Assembly (NCBI GenBank): GCA_003221515.1
Contig: QHSI01000107.1
Span: forward strand, 1 to 61,161
Length of the DNA stretch: 61,161 bases
Reading direction: 5' to 3'
Source of the DNA: Candidatus Rokuibacteriota bacterium
Lineage (GTDB): Bacteria; Methylomirabilota; Methylomirabilia; Rokubacteriales; CSP1-6
The position numbers and the translations under genes are program-made. The notes under the pieces were generated by a model that saw only the letters and a program-made list of their open reading frames with translations, was not told where the DNA came from and ran no database searches. The number at the start of each line of letters is the position of its first letter. The stretch's first letter is position 1. Of the stretch, positions 1-8,852 are shown piece after piece.

Positions 1-252
1 GACGCCGAACTGGCTCGTCGCCTTCATGAGCCGCGCCACCCGGCCGTCGAGCAGGTCCATGATCATCGCGACGAAGATGGCCAGCGCCGCGTCGCTGTAG
101 CGGCCTTCCACCGTGAGCAGCAGCGCGAAGAAGCCGCAGAACAGGTTGCCGGTCGTGAGCAGGCTCGGCAGCAGCACGATGCCGCGCCGCCGCTTCTCGC
201 GCAGCTCGTGCCAGCGCCGTCGCCGAAGACCTTTGCCGTGCCGTCTGATCAT
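1..252 (-). CDS. pssA: CDP-diacylglycerol-serine O-phosphatidyltransferase, 3' part cut by window edge
   Basis: Makes phosphatidylserine from CDP-diacylglycerol and serine in the membrane, the step before Psd. The first 84 residues are visible: a basic N-terminus, a hydrophobic segment (about residues 26-45, containing LLPSLLTTGNLFCGFFALLL) and the start of the CDP-alcohol phosphotransferase motif, DLLDGRVAR then the following Gly about eight residues on. The Asp-rich second half of the motif lies outside the window. It starts with ATG at 252, 16 bases after the psd stop, and closes the visible ppdK-ilvBNC-psd-pssA operon. In several bacterial groups this order continues into leuA, so leuA may follow outside the window (inference). 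Confidence 0.88.
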   Translation of the reverse strand, partial: MIRRHGKGLRRRRWHELREKRRRGIVLLPSLLTTGNLFCGFFALLLTVEGRYSDAALAIFVAMIMDLLDGRVARLMKATSQFGV

Positions 253-268
253 CGTGGCACCTCACCCC

Positions 269-898
269 TCATGACAGCACGCCGAGCACGCTCACGCCAC
301 CGGTCACGCGATCGCCGGCCCGCACCTGGATCCCGGTCCCCCGCGGCATGCAGCAGTCCGTCCGCGAGCCGAAGCGGATCATGCCGAAGCGCTCGCCGGC
401 CGCCAGCTTGTCGCCGGGACCCACGCGGCAGACGATCCGGCGGGCGACGACGCCCGCGATCTGCACCACCGTGACCCGCGCACTGTCGCCCTGGAGGTGG
501 ACCACGCACCGCTCGTTCGCCTCGCCGGCGTCGGGACGATACGCGGCGAGGAAGCGTCCCCGCGAGTACGTGGCGCTGACCACGAGTCCCGCCAGCGGCG
601 CCCGATTCACGTGGACGTCCAGGGGCGAGAGGAAGATCGCGACGCGGACCGCCGGACCGACGAAAGGATCGTCCAGCTCGTCGACGGCCAGCACGCGGCC
701 GTCGGCCGGCGCCAGCACCCCCCCGGGCACGTGGGTCACCTCGCGTTCGGGATCGCGGAAGAACCCGAGAGAAGCGAGCGCCGCGGCCGCGAACGGCGCG
801 GCCAGCGCGCGCCGGCCGGCGAGAGCGAGACCGGCGGCGATCACCGCCGGAATCGCGATGAACGGCCAGCCCTCGGGCGCGACGGGAAGCCGGCGCAT
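269..898 (-). CDS. psd: Phosphatidylserine decarboxylase proenzyme
   Basis: Decarboxylates phosphatidylserine to phosphatidylethanolamine. It has 209 aa, the length of the short Psd type. A hydrophobic N-terminal stretch (about residues 10-38) is followed by FFRDPER and APADGRV, both typical of the family. Near the C-terminus is the self-cleavage site, seen as RFGSRTD: cleavage between Gly and Ser makes the pyruvoyl cofactor. The start ATG shares its A with the ilvC stop (TGATG), so translation is probably coupled. It pairs with pssA downstream as a two-gene phosphatidylethanolamine pathway attached to an amino-acid operon. Confidence 0.93.
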   Translation of the reverse strand: MRRLPVAPEGWPFIAIPAVIAAGLALAGRRALAAPFAAAALASLGFFRDPEREVTHVPGGVLAPADGRVLAVDELDDPFVGPAVRVAIFLSPLDVHVNRAPLAGLVVSATYSRGRFLAAYRPDAGEANERCVVHLQGDSARVTVVQIAGVVARRIVCRVGPGDKLAAGERFGMIRFGSRTDCCMPRGTGIQVRAGDRVTGGVSVLGVLS

Positions 899-1905
899 CA
901 CCCCATCCGCGGCGGCTGGATCCACGACATCATGGACCGCAGGCGCTTGCCGACCTCCTCGATCGGATGCTCGGCGTCCCGCCGCCGCATGGCCAGGAAG
1001 CCGGCCCGGTTCGCCTGATTCTCGAGCACCCACTCGCGCGCGAACTGGCCAGACTGGATCTCGCCGAGGATCCGCTTCATCTCGGCCTTGGTCTCGTCGC
1101 TGACGACGCGGGGCCCGCGGGTGTAGTCGCCGTACTCGGCCGTGTCGGAGACCGAGTAGCGCATGTAGGCGAGGCCGCCCTGATAGAAGAGGTCGACGAT
1201 CAGCTTCATCTCGTGCATGCACTCGAAGTAGGCGACCTCGGGTTGGTATCCGGCCTCCACCAGCGTCTCGAACGCCGACTTGATCAGGTGAGAGATGCCG
1301 CCGCACAATGTCGTCTGCTCGCCGAACAGATCGGTCTCGGTCTCTTCCTTGAACGTCGTCTCGATCACGCCGGCGCGCGTGCAGCCCACGCCCTTGCCGT
1401 ACGCCAGGGCCTTGTCACGTGCCTTGCCGGAGACGTCCTGATAGACCGCGAGCAGCGCCGGAACACCCGGACCCTGGGTGAAGAGGTCGCGCATCACGTG
1501 GCCCGGCGCCTTCGGCGCGATCATCGTCACGTCGACGTCGGGCGGCGGCACGACCTGGTTGAAGTGAATGTTGAAGCCGTGCGCGAACATCACCATCTTG
1601 CCCTTGCCGAGTCCGCCCTTGATCTCGGTCTCGAACACGTGGCGCTGGCTCTGATCGGGCAGCAGGATCATGATCACGTCGGCCATCTGGGTCGCCTCGT
1701 TCACCGTCGCGACCCGGAGGCCTTCCTGCTCCGCCTTGCTCCAGCTCTTCGAGCCCTTGTAGAGGCCGACGACGACGTCCTGACCCGAGTCCTTCAGGTT
1801 CAGCGCGTGGGCGTGGCCCTGGCTGCCGTAGCCGATGATCGCGATCTTCCGGCCCTTGAGCAGGCCGAGATCGGCGTCCTGGTCGTAGTAGATCTTCGCG
1901 GGCAT
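898..1905 (-). CDS. ilvC: Ketol-acid reductoisomerase (class I)
   Basis: Second common step of valine/isoleucine synthesis: Mg-dependent isomerisation and NADPH reduction of acetolactate or acetohydroxybutyrate. The product has 335 aa, usual for class I KARI. The N-terminal Rossmann motif [17 protein letters not shown] lies near residues 25-41, with the cofactor-specificity loop [10 protein letters not shown] just after it. The all-helical C-terminal half carries the acidic metal ligands (ETDLFGEQ and the [14 protein letters not shown] region). The start is ATG at 1905 with an AGGAAAGG ribosome site just upstream. It lies 29 bases after ilvN and overlaps psd by one base. Confidence 0.97.
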   Translation of the reverse strand: MPAKIYYDQDADLGLLKGRKIAIIGYGSQGHAHALNLKDSGQDVVVGLYKGSKSWSKAEQEGLRVATVNEATQMADVIMILLPDQSQRHVFETEIKGGLGKGKMVMFAHGFNIHFNQVVPPPDVDVTMIAPKAPGHVMRDLFTQGPGVPALLAVYQDVSGKARDKALAYGKGVGCTRAGVIETTFKEETETDLFGEQTTLCGGISHLIKSAFETLVEAGYQPEVAYFECMHEMKLIVDLFYQGGLAYMRYSVSDTAEYGDYTRGPRVVSDETKAEMKRILGEIQSGQFAREWVLENQANRAGFLAMRRRDAEHPIEEVGKRLRSMMSWIQPPRMG

Positions 1906-1934
1906 CTGGTGTCCTTTCCTCTTCGCGGTGAACG

Positions 1935-2510
1935 TTAATCGGCGAAGCCGACCACCCTCGGGTCGTCCGCCACGCGGGGCTTGCGCGGCGCCTCGACGCG
2001 CCGCACGCGCGTCTTCGGGCCGCGGGCGATCACGACCTTGCCGGTGCGGACGAGCTCCTGGATCCCCATGGGGCGCAGCAGCTCGATCAGCGCCTCGAGC
2101 TTGCCCTCGTCGCCGGTGGCTTCCAGGACGAACGAGACCGGCGTCACGTCGACCACTCGCGCCCGGAAGATGTCGGCCGTGCGCAGGATCTCCGCCCGGT
2201 TCGAGGGCTCGGCGTTGACGCGGATGAGCACCAGCTCGCGCTCGACGTGGCTCTCGTCCGTCAGGTCGGTCACCTTGATCACGTCGATGAGCTTGTGCAG
2301 CTGCTTCGTGGCCTGCTCGATCACGAACTCGTCGCCGCGCACGACGAGGGTCATCCGCGAGACCGACGGGTCGAGCGTCTCGCCGACCGACAGGCTCTCG
2401 ATGTTGTAGCCGCGCGCCGAGAAGAGCCCGGCGACCCGCGAGAGAACGCCGAACTTGTTCTCGACCAGGACGGCGATCGTGTGCTTGCGGGGCTCGTTGC
2501 CGTTTGGCAT
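1935..2510 (-). CDS. ilvN: Acetolactate synthase small (regulatory) subunit
   Basis: Regulatory partner of IlvB that confers activation and valine feedback inhibition. It is 191 aa with an N-terminal ACT domain ([31 protein letters not shown] region, about residues 10-40) and the C-terminal ALS_ss_C domain ([15 protein letters not shown] then [13 protein letters not shown]). The ATG directly follows the ilvB TAG with no spacer, so synthesis in a fixed ratio with IlvB is likely. A basic tail of about 25 residues ([11 protein letters not shown]) extends past the usual domain end. Confidence 0.96.
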   Translation of the reverse strand: MPNGNEPRKHTIAVLVENKFGVLSRVAGLFSARGYNIESLSVGETLDPSVSRMTLVVRGDEFVIEQATKQLHKLIDVIKVTDLTDESHVERELVLIRVNAEPSNRAEILRTADIFRARVVDVTPVSFVLEATGDEGKLEALIELLRPMGIQELVRTGKVVIARGPKTRVRRVEAPRKPRVADDPRVVGFAD

Positions 2511-4265
2511 CTAGAAGCCCGTCTGCGACTTGGCGGCCTTGTCCCGCACTTCGCGGGTCGGCGGCTCGAGGATCATGTCGGTATTGGCGCCGCCGGCCGG
2601 CACCATCGGGAAGACGCACTCGTCCTTGTCGACGCACACGTCGAGGATGACCGGCGCCGGCGTGCTGATCATCTTCTCGATCGCCGGCAGCACCTCGCTC
2701 GGCTTCGTCACGCGGAGCCCCACGCAGCCGTACGCCTCGGCCAGCCGCACCCAGTCTGGAATCTGCGGTAGGTCGATCGCCGAGTAGCGCTCTTTGTAGA
2801 TGATCCGCTGCCACTGCCGGACCATCCCGTGGCCGCCGTTGTTGATGATGACCGTCTTGACCGGGAGCCCCTCGGTGAAGCAGGTGGCGAGCTCCTGACT
2901 GTTCATCTGGAACGATCCGTCGCCGTCGATGTTGATCACGAGCTTGCCCGGGTGGGCCGCCTGCACGCCCATCGCGGTGGGCAGCCCGTAGCCCATCGTG
3001 CCGAGGCCGCCGGAGGTGCACCACATCCGCGGGTGCTTGAACTTGTAGTACTGGGCCGTCCACATCTGGTGCTGGCCGACGCCGGTGACGATGAAGGCCT
3101 CGCCGCCGGTGGCGTTGGAGATCTCCTGGACGACGTGCTGCGGCTTGACGACGTCGTCGCTCCACTCGTAGCGGAACGGGAAGTCCCGCTTCCACTCCGC
3201 GATCTGCGCGGCCCACTGGCGCCGCCCTTCGCGGACCGCCGGCGCCGGCTCCTCGCGCAGCTCCTCGCGGAGCGCTTCGACCAGCTTGGCCAGCACCCGC
3301 CGGCAGTCGCCCACGATCGGCACGTCGACCTTGATGTTCTTCGAGATCGACGAGGGATCGATGTCGATGTGGATGATCTCGGCCTTCGGCGCGAACGCGT
3401 CGACGCGGCCGGTCACCCGGTCGTCGAAGCGGGCGCCGACGGCGACGAGCACGTCGGAGTGATGGACCGCCATGTTCGCGTAGTAGCTCCCGTGCATCCC
3501 GAGCATGTCCAGCGAGAGCGGATGCTCCATCGGGAACGATCCCAGGCCCATGAGGGTCTGCGTCAGCGGGATCTGCGTCAGCTCGGCCAACTCCCGCAGC
3601 TCGGCGTTGGCGTCCGCCGAGATCACGCCGCCGCCGACGTAGAGGACGGGTTTCTTGGCGCGGGCCATGAGCTTCGCGGCGCGCTTGATCTGACCGGGGT
3701 GGCCATCGTAGTTCGGGTTGTACGACCGCATCTGGATCTTGTCCGGCCAGACGAGGTCCCATTCCTTGACGAGGATGTCCTTGGGCAGATCGACGTGCAC
3801 CGGCCCCGGGCGGCCGGTCGACGCGATGTGGAACGCCTCGCGGATGATGGGCCCGAGATCGTTGCCGTCCTTCACCAGGAAGTTGTGCTTCGTGCACGGC
3901 CGCGTGATCCCGACGTTGTCGGCCTCCTGGAACGCGTCGTTGCCGATGAGGTGCGTCGGCACCTGCCCGGTGAAGGCCACGATCGGGATCGAGTCCATCA
4001 TCGCGTCCTGCAGCGCGGTCACCAGATTCGTGGCGGCCGGGCCGGACGTGACCAGGCAGACGCCGACCCGACCCGACGTCCGCGCGTAGCCCTCGGCGGC
4101 GTGGCCGGCGGCGGCTTCCTGGCGCACGAGGATGTGGCGCAGGCCCTCGAAGTCGTAGAGCGCGTCGTAGATGGGCAGGACCGCGCCGCCGGGCAGACCG
4201 AAGATCAGATCGACTCCCTGGCGCTTGAGACATTCCAGCACGATTCGGGCTCCGGCCATTTTCAC
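2511..4265 (-). CDS. ilvB: Acetolactate synthase large (catalytic) subunit
   Basis: TPP-dependent condensation of pyruvate with pyruvate or 2-oxobutyrate, first common step of branched-chain amino acid synthesis. The 584 aa contain the N-terminal pyrimidine-binding domain with catalytic Glu50 (in [16 protein letters not shown]), a central FAD-type domain, and the C-terminal TPP/Mg motif beginning [11 protein letters not shown] and ending in INN. I chose the GTG at 4265 because an AGGAGG sits 8 bases upstream; the ATG at 4259 would be 14 bases away. It lies 45 bases downstream of ppdK with no terminator between them, so the two genes probably share a transcript. Confidence 0.97.
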   Translation of the reverse strand: MKMAGARIVLECLKRQGVDLIFGLPGGAVLPIYDALYDFEGLRHILVRQEAAAGHAAEGYARTSGRVGVCLVTSGPAATNLVTALQDAMMDSIPIVAFTGQVPTHLIGNDAFQEADNVGITRPCTKHNFLVKDGNDLGPIIREAFHIASTGRPGPVHVDLPKDILVKEWDLVWPDKIQMRSYNPNYDGHPGQIKRAAKLMARAKKPVLYVGGGVISADANAELRELAELTQIPLTQTLMGLGSFPMEHPLSLDMLGMHGSYYANMAVHHSDVLVAVGARFDDRVTGRVDAFAPKAEIIHIDIDPSSISKNIKVDVPIVGDCRRVLAKLVEALREELREEPAPAVREGRRQWAAQIAEWKRDFPFRYEWSDDVVKPQHVVQEISNATGGEAFIVTGVGQHQMWTAQYYKFKHPRMWCTSGGLGTMGYGLPTAMGVQAAHPGKLVINIDGDGSFQMNSQELATCFTEGLPVKTVIINNGGHGMVRQWQRIIYKERYSAIDLPQIPDWVRLAEAYGCVGLRVTKPSEVLPAIEKMISTPAPVILDVCVDKDECVFPMVPAGGANTDMILEPPTREVRDKAAKSQTGF

Positions 4266-4310
4266 CGCGTGATCCTCCTGGAGCGGTCCAACTGTCGCCA
4301 GGACTCGCCG

Positions 4311-7013
4311 CTAGCCATGCGAGCTCTCGTCCGACGCGTGACGCGCTTTGATCTTGGCCTGCGCGGCCGAGAGTCGCGCGATCGGGATCATGAAGGGCGA
4401 GCAGGACACGTAGGTCATGTTCACCCGATGACAGAACTCGACGGACGACGGCTCGCCGCCGTGCTCACCGCAGATGCCCACCTTGAGGTCGTGCCGCGCG
4501 CGCCGCCCGCGCTCGATACCGATCTTGATCAGCTCCCCCACCCCTTCCTGGTCGAGCACCGAGAAGGGATCGTGCGGAAGGATCCCCTTCTGCAGGTAGT
4601 CCGGCAGAAACTTCGCGACGTCGTCGCGACTGTAGCCGAACGTCATCTGCGTGAGGTCGTTGGTGCCGAACGAGAAGAACTCGGCGGTCTCCGCGATCTG
4701 ATCGGCGATGAGCGCGGCGCGGGGCACCTCGATCATGGTCCCGATCAAGTACTTGACCGGCACGCCCATCTCGGCGATGACGCCGTCGGCGACCTTCTTC
4801 GTCTGCTCGTATGTCAGCCGCATCTCGCCGACCGTGCCGGTGAGGGGGATCATGATCTCCGGCTCGACGCGGCCCCCCTGGCTGGCGACCGCGCACGCCG
4901 CCTCCATGATGACCCGCACCTGCATGCCGTAGATCTCGGGGAAGGTGATCCCGAGCCGGCAGCCCCGGTGACCCAGCATCGGGTTGGCCTCGCGGAGCGT
5001 CTCGATCTTGGCGATCCGATCGTCCAGCAGGCGCTGGCGCTCGGGGTTCACGCCGAGCGCGTCGAGACGCACGCGCTCCTCGATCATCTCCTTGTACTCC
5101 TTGGGCGTCGTCAGGAATTCGTGCAGCGGCGGGTCGAGCAGTCGGATCGTGACCGGCAGTCCGTCCATCGCGCGGAAGATGCCGACGAAGTCCTGGCGCT
5201 GGAACGGCTCCAGCTTCTTGACGGCCGCGTGTCGAGTCGCGGCGTCGGGCGCCATGATCATCTCGCGGACGATCGGGATGCGTTCGGCCGCGAAGAACAT
5301 GTGCTCCGTGCGCACGAGGCCGATGCCCTCGGCGCCGAACTCCCGCGCCTTGCGCGCGTCCTCGGGGGTGTCGGCGTTCGCCCGTACGCCCAGGGAGCGG
5401 TACTTGTCCGCCCACTCCAGGAACTCCCGGAACTCGTCGCGGAGCTCGGGCTGGATCGTCTGCACGCTGTCCAGGATGACCTCGCCGGTGTTGCCGTCGA
5501 CCGAGATGATGTCGCCCTCGCGTACCCGGCGGCCGTCGGCCTCGAAGGAACGGTGCTCCTCGTCGACCAGCACGTCGCTGGCGCCGACGACGCACGACTT
5601 CCCCATGCCCACCGCCACCACCGCCGCGTGGGAGGTGCGCCCACCGCGCGCCGTCACGATGCCCTGCGAGGCGTACATGCCGGCGACGTCTTCGGGCGAC
5701 GTCTCAGGTCGCACGAGGACGACATGCTCGCCGGTCTTCGCCCACTCGACGGCGCGGTCGGCGTCGAACACGACCTTCCCGACCGCGGCGCCGGGCGCGG
5801 CCGGCAGCCCTCGAGCCAGGAGTCGGCCGCGGGCGATCGCCGCCGCCTTGTCGGCGGCGTCGAAAACCGGATGGAGCATCTGGTGGAGGTCGTGGGGACG
5901 CACCCGCAGGAGCGCGGTGTGCTCGTCGATGACGCTCTCGCGGACGAGGTCGACCCCAACGCGCACGGCGGCGGCGGCCGAGCGCTTTCCAGACCGCGTC
6001 TGCAGGAGGTAGAGCGTCCCTTCCTGGATCGTGAATTCGATGTCCTGCATGTCCTTGTAGTGGCGCTCGAGACGGTCGGCGATCGCGAGCAGCTGGTCGT
6101 AGATGTCCGGCATCCGACGGCGCAGCTCATCGATGTGCTCGGGCGTGCGGATGCCCGCCACCACGTCCTCACCCTGCGCGTTGGCCAGGAATTCGGCGTA
6201 GAAACGATGCTCACCGGTGCGCGGGTCGCGGGTGAAGCCGACGCCGGTTCCCGAGGTCTCGCCGAGGTTCCCGAAGACCATCGACATCACGGTCACGGCG
6301 GTGCCCCAGTCGCCGGGGATGTCGTGGATGCGCCGGTACTCGATGGCCTTCTTGGCGAACCACGAATTGAAGACGGCGGCCACGGCGAGCCGCAGCTGGT
6401 CGACCGGGTTCTGCGGGAACGCGGCGCCCGTCCGCTCGACCACGACGTCCTTGTAGGTCTGCACGAGCTTCCGGAGCTCCTGCGCCGGCAGCTTCGGGTC
6501 GGTCTTGATGCCGAGGCGCGACTTGAGCGCGTCGAGGTGCTCGTCGAAGGTCTCCCGCCTGATACCCAGCACCACGTTCCCGAACATCGCGATGAAGCGC
6601 CGGTAGCAGTCCCAGGCGAAGCGCTCGTTTCTCGTCCAGGTGGCGAGCCCCAGCACGGTCGAGTCGTTGAGCCCGAGGTTGAGGACGGTTTCCATCATTC
6701 CCGGCATCGACACTCGCGCTCCGGAGCGGACCGACACGAGCAGCGGGCGGCTCGCGTCACCGAATGCGAGGCCCGACGCCGTCTCGAGCTTTTTGAGATT
6801 CTCGTGCACTTGGTCCCACAACCCCTCGGGCGCGCGCCGGCCGGCGCGGTTATAGCGCGCCCACGCCTGGGTCGTGATCGTGAACCCTGGCGGGACCGGG
6901 ATGCCGAGGTTGGTCATCTCCGCCAGCTCGCACCCCTTGCCCCCGAGCAGGTTCCGCATGAGGGACGAGCCCTCGGCGTGCCCCCCGCCGAAGAAGTAGG
7001 CGTATTTCGTCAT
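4311..7013 (-). CDS. ppdK: Pyruvate, phosphate dikinase
   Basis: Reversible conversion of PEP, AMP and PPi to pyruvate, ATP and Pi. At 900 aa it is a full-length PPDK: N-terminal ATP-grasp ([21 protein letters not shown] near residue 25, then [15 protein letters not shown]), the phosphohistidine domain ([13 protein letters not shown]) and a C-terminal TIM barrel ending with GICGEHGG, whose Cys and flanking residues are catalytic. I chose ATG at 7013 (GGAG 10 bases upstream) over an in-frame GTG at 7163, because a good promoter lies at 7055-7084 and the protein family starts here. As first gene of an ilvBNC operon it likely feeds pyruvate to acetolactate synthase. Confidence 0.96.
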   Translation of the reverse strand: MTKYAYFFGGGHAEGSSLMRNLLGGKGCELAEMTNLGIPVPPGFTITTQAWARYNRAGRRAPEGLWDQVHENLKKLETASGLAFGDASRPLLVSVRSGARVSMPGMMETVLNLGLNDSTVLGLATWTRNERFAWDCYRRFIAMFGNVVLGIRRETFDEHLDALKSRLGIKTDPKLPAQELRKLVQTYKDVVVERTGAAFPQNPVDQLRLAVAAVFNSWFAKKAIEYRRIHDIPGDWGTAVTVMSMVFGNLGETSGTGVGFTRDPRTGEHRFYAEFLANAQGEDVVAGIRTPEHIDELRRRMPDIYDQLLAIADRLERHYKDMQDIEFTIQEGTLYLLQTRSGKRSAAAAVRVGVDLVRESVIDEHTALLRVRPHDLHQMLHPVFDAADKAAAIARGRLLARGLPAAPGAAVGKVVFDADRAVEWAKTGEHVVLVRPETSPEDVAGMYASQGIVTARGGRTSHAAVVAVGMGKSCVVGASDVLVDEEHRSFEADGRRVREGDIISVDGNTGEVILDSVQTIQPELRDEFREFLEWADKYRSLGVRANADTPEDARKAREFGAEGIGLVRTEHMFFAAERIPIVREMIMAPDAATRHAAVKKLEPFQRQDFVGIFRAMDGLPVTIRLLDPPLHEFLTTPKEYKEMIEERVRLDALGVNPERQRLLDDRIAKIETLREANPMLGHRGCRLGITFPEIYGMQVRVIMEAACAVASQGGRVEPEIMIPLTGTVGEMRLTYEQTKKVADGVIAEMGVPVKYLIGTMIEVPRAALIADQIAETAEFFSFGTNDLTQMTFGYSRDDVAKFLPDYLQKGILPHDPFSVLDQEGVGELIKIGIERGRRARHDLKVGICGEHGGEPSSVEFCHRVNMTYVSCSPFMIPIARLSAAQAKIKARHASDESSHG

Positions 7014-7054
7014 AGGCGCGGTTCTCCGTGTTGAATGACCGAAAAAGTCTTGTA

Positions 7055-7084
7055 ATCTTAGTGGATAAGGAGCACCGGTGTCAA
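7055..7084 (-). promoter_or_regulatory. Proximal promoter for ppdK-ilvBNC
   Basis: On the minus strand, a perfect -35 TTGACA (7084-7079), an 18-bp spacer and -10 TAAGAT (7060-7055, four of six consensus). Transcription would start about 7048, giving a 35-base leader before the ppdK ATG. This promoter lies downstream of the hairpin terminator at 7171-7195 and so would escape it. Confidence 0.6.
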
Positions 7085-7170
7085 ACCTTCCGATGCTCTC
7101 CCCGGTCATCGCGCCCATGGTCACCCTTCTGCCCTCGACCGTTCCGGAAGCCGCGCGTACCAAAGAAAAA

Positions 7171-7236
7171 GGCCACGGGGCATTCGCCCGTGGCCTTTCG
7201 AGTCGTCATCGCCACGGGCTCCGTCCCGCCCGTGGC
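7171..7236 (-). terminator. Tandem hairpins with U-tract: terminator, possible attenuator
   Basis: Read on the minus strand: hairpin 1 has arms GCCACGGGC (7236-7228) and GCCCGTGGC (7219-7211). Hairpin 2 has arms GGCCACGGG (7195-7187) and CCCGTGGCC (7179-7171), followed at once by TTTTTCTTT (7170-7162), a classic intrinsic terminator. Because both hairpins share the CCACGGG core, the second arm of hairpin 1 can pair with the first arm of hairpin 2 over 8 bp, which would disrupt the terminator. This 1:2/3:4 versus 2:3 choice is the geometry of amino-acid attenuators. A plain terminator for the transcript above it is the simpler reading. The rest of the 353-base gap between gntR and ppdK holds the mini-ORF and two promoters listed separately. 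Confidence 0.75.
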
Positions 7237-7249
7237 ATCCGATGTCGTA

Positions 7250-7333
7250 CTAGCTCGCGGATGCTCCGGGCGGGCCCGGCAGCGCCAGCAGAATCAGACC
7301 CAGTGCCGTTACCCGCGAAGTCGTCCTGGTCAC
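7250..7333 (-). CDS. Candidate 27-aa leader peptide, Leu/Ile-rich
   Basis: A GTG-started mini-ORF, too short to be called by length. Residues 11-18 read LGLILLAL, then PGPPGASAS and TAG. The -10 box TATACT lies 8 bases before the GTG, so the message would be leaderless. The stop is 13 bases before the first hairpin arm (7236). The peptide precedes an operon that makes leucine/isoleucine/valine precursors, and its composition (five Leu, one Ile and an internal Val) resembles ilv/leu leader peptides. Against this, the Leu codons sit over 40 bases upstream of hairpin 1, so the simple stalled-ribosome model does not fit perfectly. It could instead be a chance ORF inside a small RNA, or a tiny membrane peptide. 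Confidence 0.4.
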   Translation of the reverse strand: MTRTTSRVTALGLILLALPGPPGASAS

Positions 7334-7341
7334 GGCCGGGG

Positions 7342-7370
7342 AGTATACGGACTCGTCACGACGTCGTCAA
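7342..7370 (-). promoter_or_regulatory. Distal promoter upstream of the leader mini-ORF
   Basis: Minus strand: -35 TTGACG (7370-7365), exactly 17 bp spacer, -10 TATACT (7347-7342); five of six matches in each box. The predicted start coincides with the GTG of the mini-ORF at 7333. The -35 overlaps the gntR stop codon. A transcript from here to the U-tract would be about 170 nt. Confidence 0.6.
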
Positions 7371-8146
7371 GCACGCTCGCGTCGGCGGCTCCGCGTCCCG
7401 TGGGGCGCCGTGCCGAAGACGAGCGCCTCGACCGCGATCACGTGATCGAGCATCGCCTGGTGCGCCGCGGCGCCGTCGCGCCGCTCGATCGCCTGCAAGA
7501 TCCGGAGATGGTCCTGGTGCGAGCGCGTGGGCCGCCCCGGCGTGTTGAGGGATTCCTCGCGGCTCTGGGTGAGCAGGTCCATCAGCGCGTGCACGATCCG
7601 TGTGATCGCGCGATTGTGCGCGGCGGTGCCGATCGCCTCGTGGAACGCGGCATCCTGCGCGAGGCCGGTCTTGCCATCGCCGATCTCGCGGGCCTGGTCG
7701 TCGAGGATCCGCTTCATCTCCTGGACTTCTTCCGGCGTCGCCCGGCTGGCCGCGAGCGACGCGATGGCCGGCTCCAGGACGCGCCGGGCCTCGAACAGCT
7801 CGCCGATCGCCTCGCGCTGGGCCGTCATCACGAGAGCGAGCGGGCCGACCAGCGAGTCGACCGACATCTCGCGCACGAACGTCCCCTCACCCGGTCGGAT
7901 CTCCACGAACCCGAGGCTCTCGAGGGCGCGCAGGGCCTCGCGCACGGAGGTGCGGCTCACCACGAACTTCTCGGCGAGGTCGCGCTCGGGGGGCAGCTGG
8001 TCTCCGCTCTTGAGCCGCCCCTCCGCGATGAGCTGCTTGACCTGGCGGACGATCTCCTCGTAGATCCGGGTCGACTTGATCGGCCCGAGCTCGATGGGCT
8101 GGCGTCCGGCGTCCCGATCGGCGCGCGGGGGCTTCGACATAGCCAT
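7367..8146 (-). CDS. FadR-family (GntR/FCD) transcriptional regulator
   Basis: DNA-binding repressor or activator that responds to a small carboxylate, by family. It is 259 aa: N-terminal winged helix (IVRQVKQLIAEGRLKSGDQLPPERDLAEKFVVSRTSVREALRALESLG region, roughly residues 28-75; wing RPGEGTFV) and a C-terminal FCD domain with the metal-binding His residues expected of this family (FHEAIG, SHQDH, MLDHV). ATG at 8146 was chosen (GAGG 6 bases upstream; 7 bases after the terC stop); ATG at 8140 is possible. It is the last gene of the tctCBA-terC string. A matching TGGT-N3-ACCA operator lies at the oxidoreductase promoter (15530-15542). Confidence 0.9.
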   Translation of the reverse strand: MAMSKPPRADRDAGRQPIELGPIKSTRIYEEIVRQVKQLIAEGRLKSGDQLPPERDLAEKFVVSRTSVREALRALESLGFVEIRPGEGTFVREMSVDSLVGPLALVMTAQREAIGELFEARRVLEPAIASLAASRATPEEVQEMKRILDDQAREIGDGKTGLAQDAAFHEAIGTAAHNRAITRIVHALMDLLTQSREESLNTPGRPTRSHQDHLRILQAIERRDGAAAHQAMLDHVIAVEALVFGTAPHGTRSRRRERA

Positions 8147-8153
8147 AGTGGCC

Positions 8154-8852
8154 TCAGAGCTTCTCCGGGACGCGAGCGTGGCGGTGGCCTCGTCCGAGCC
8201 ACCAACCGATGACCGAGATAACCAGGCCAATCACGATCGGGACCGGATGGAGGAGTAGTTTCGCCGTGTCGCCGAGCCATCCGCGGATGACCGAGTCGCT
8301 CATCATCATCTCGCCCGCAACATAGCCGAGGAGCCCGCCGCCGAGCCAGACGATCCAAATGTAGCGATTCATGAGGCGGGCCAGGATCGCTGCGCCCCAG
8401 ATGACGATCGGGAGGGAAAGCCCGAGTCCAAACATCACGAGCAGAAGGTCGCCATGCGCCGCGGCGGCGATCGCCAGGACGTTGTCGAGACTCATCGTCA
8501 CGTCGGCCACGATGATGATCCAGATCGCCTCCCACAGCGAGGCGCCGTGGCGAACCTGGCCCTCACCGCCCGTCTCCGGTCGTACGAGCTTGATGGCGAT
8601 CCAGACCAGGAGGAGTCCTCCCACGAACTGGAGGAACGGGACCCGGAGGAGGACACTGATGATCGCCACGAAGATCAGCCGCAGCACCACCGCGCCCGCC
8701 GCGCCCCACACCTGGCCGAGCATTCGTTTTCGCCTGGGCAGCGTTCGGACGGCCAGGGCGATGACCAGCGCGTTGTCGCCGGAGAGGAGCAGGTTCAGCA
8801 CACTGATGCCGAAGAGGCGGATCCAGAACTCGGGGTCTGCGAGAACCGCCAT
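8154..8852 (-). CDS. TerC family integral membrane protein
   Basis: 232 aa with about seven hydrophobic segments and the TerC signature acidic motifs inside membrane helices: SGDNALVIALAV (about residues 24-35) and TMSLDNVLAIAAAA (about 115-128). Family members act in metal-ion (often Mn) export or envelope stress; tellurite resistance is only the historical name. Its ATG shares a base with the tctA stop (TGATG), so it is translationally coupled to a tripartite tricarboxylate transporter, an unusual partner. The basic tail GRGHRHARVPEKL ends the protein. The transported ion cannot be read from sequence. Confidence 0.85.
   Translation of the reverse strand: MAVLADPEFWIRLFGISVLNLLLSGDNALVIALAVRTLPRRKRMLGQVWGAAGAVVLRLIFVAIISVLLRVPFLQFVGGLLLVWIAIKLVRPETGGEGQVRHGASLWEAIWIIIVADVTMSLDNVLAIAAAAHGDLLLVMFGLGLSLPIVIWGAAILARLMNRYIWIVWLGGGLLGYVAGEMMMSDSVIRGWLGDTAKLLLHPVPIVIGLVISVIGWWLGRGHRHARVPEKL

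Noticed and set aside
898-4233. A continuous 1111-codon minus-strand frame joining ilvB-shadow sequence to ilvC
   Set aside because: Only the last 335 codons (ilvC) are real; the rest is out of frame with ilvB and ilvN.
4266-4310. T-box or attenuator directly before ilvB
   Set aside because: The gap is only 45 bases and holds just a ribosome site; any leader control must lie upstream of ppdK.
2829-7034. A 1401-codon open frame on the plus strand opposite ilvB and ppdK
   Set aside because: Its translation is Arg/Val/Asp-rich with no domain signature, and lies antisense to two unmistakable enzymes. It is a codon-bias shadow of GC-rich genes, as are many long antisense frames here.
7211-7236. 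First hairpin as an independent terminator
   Set aside because: It has no U-tract after it. It is treated as part of the tandem pair with the real terminator at 7171-7195.
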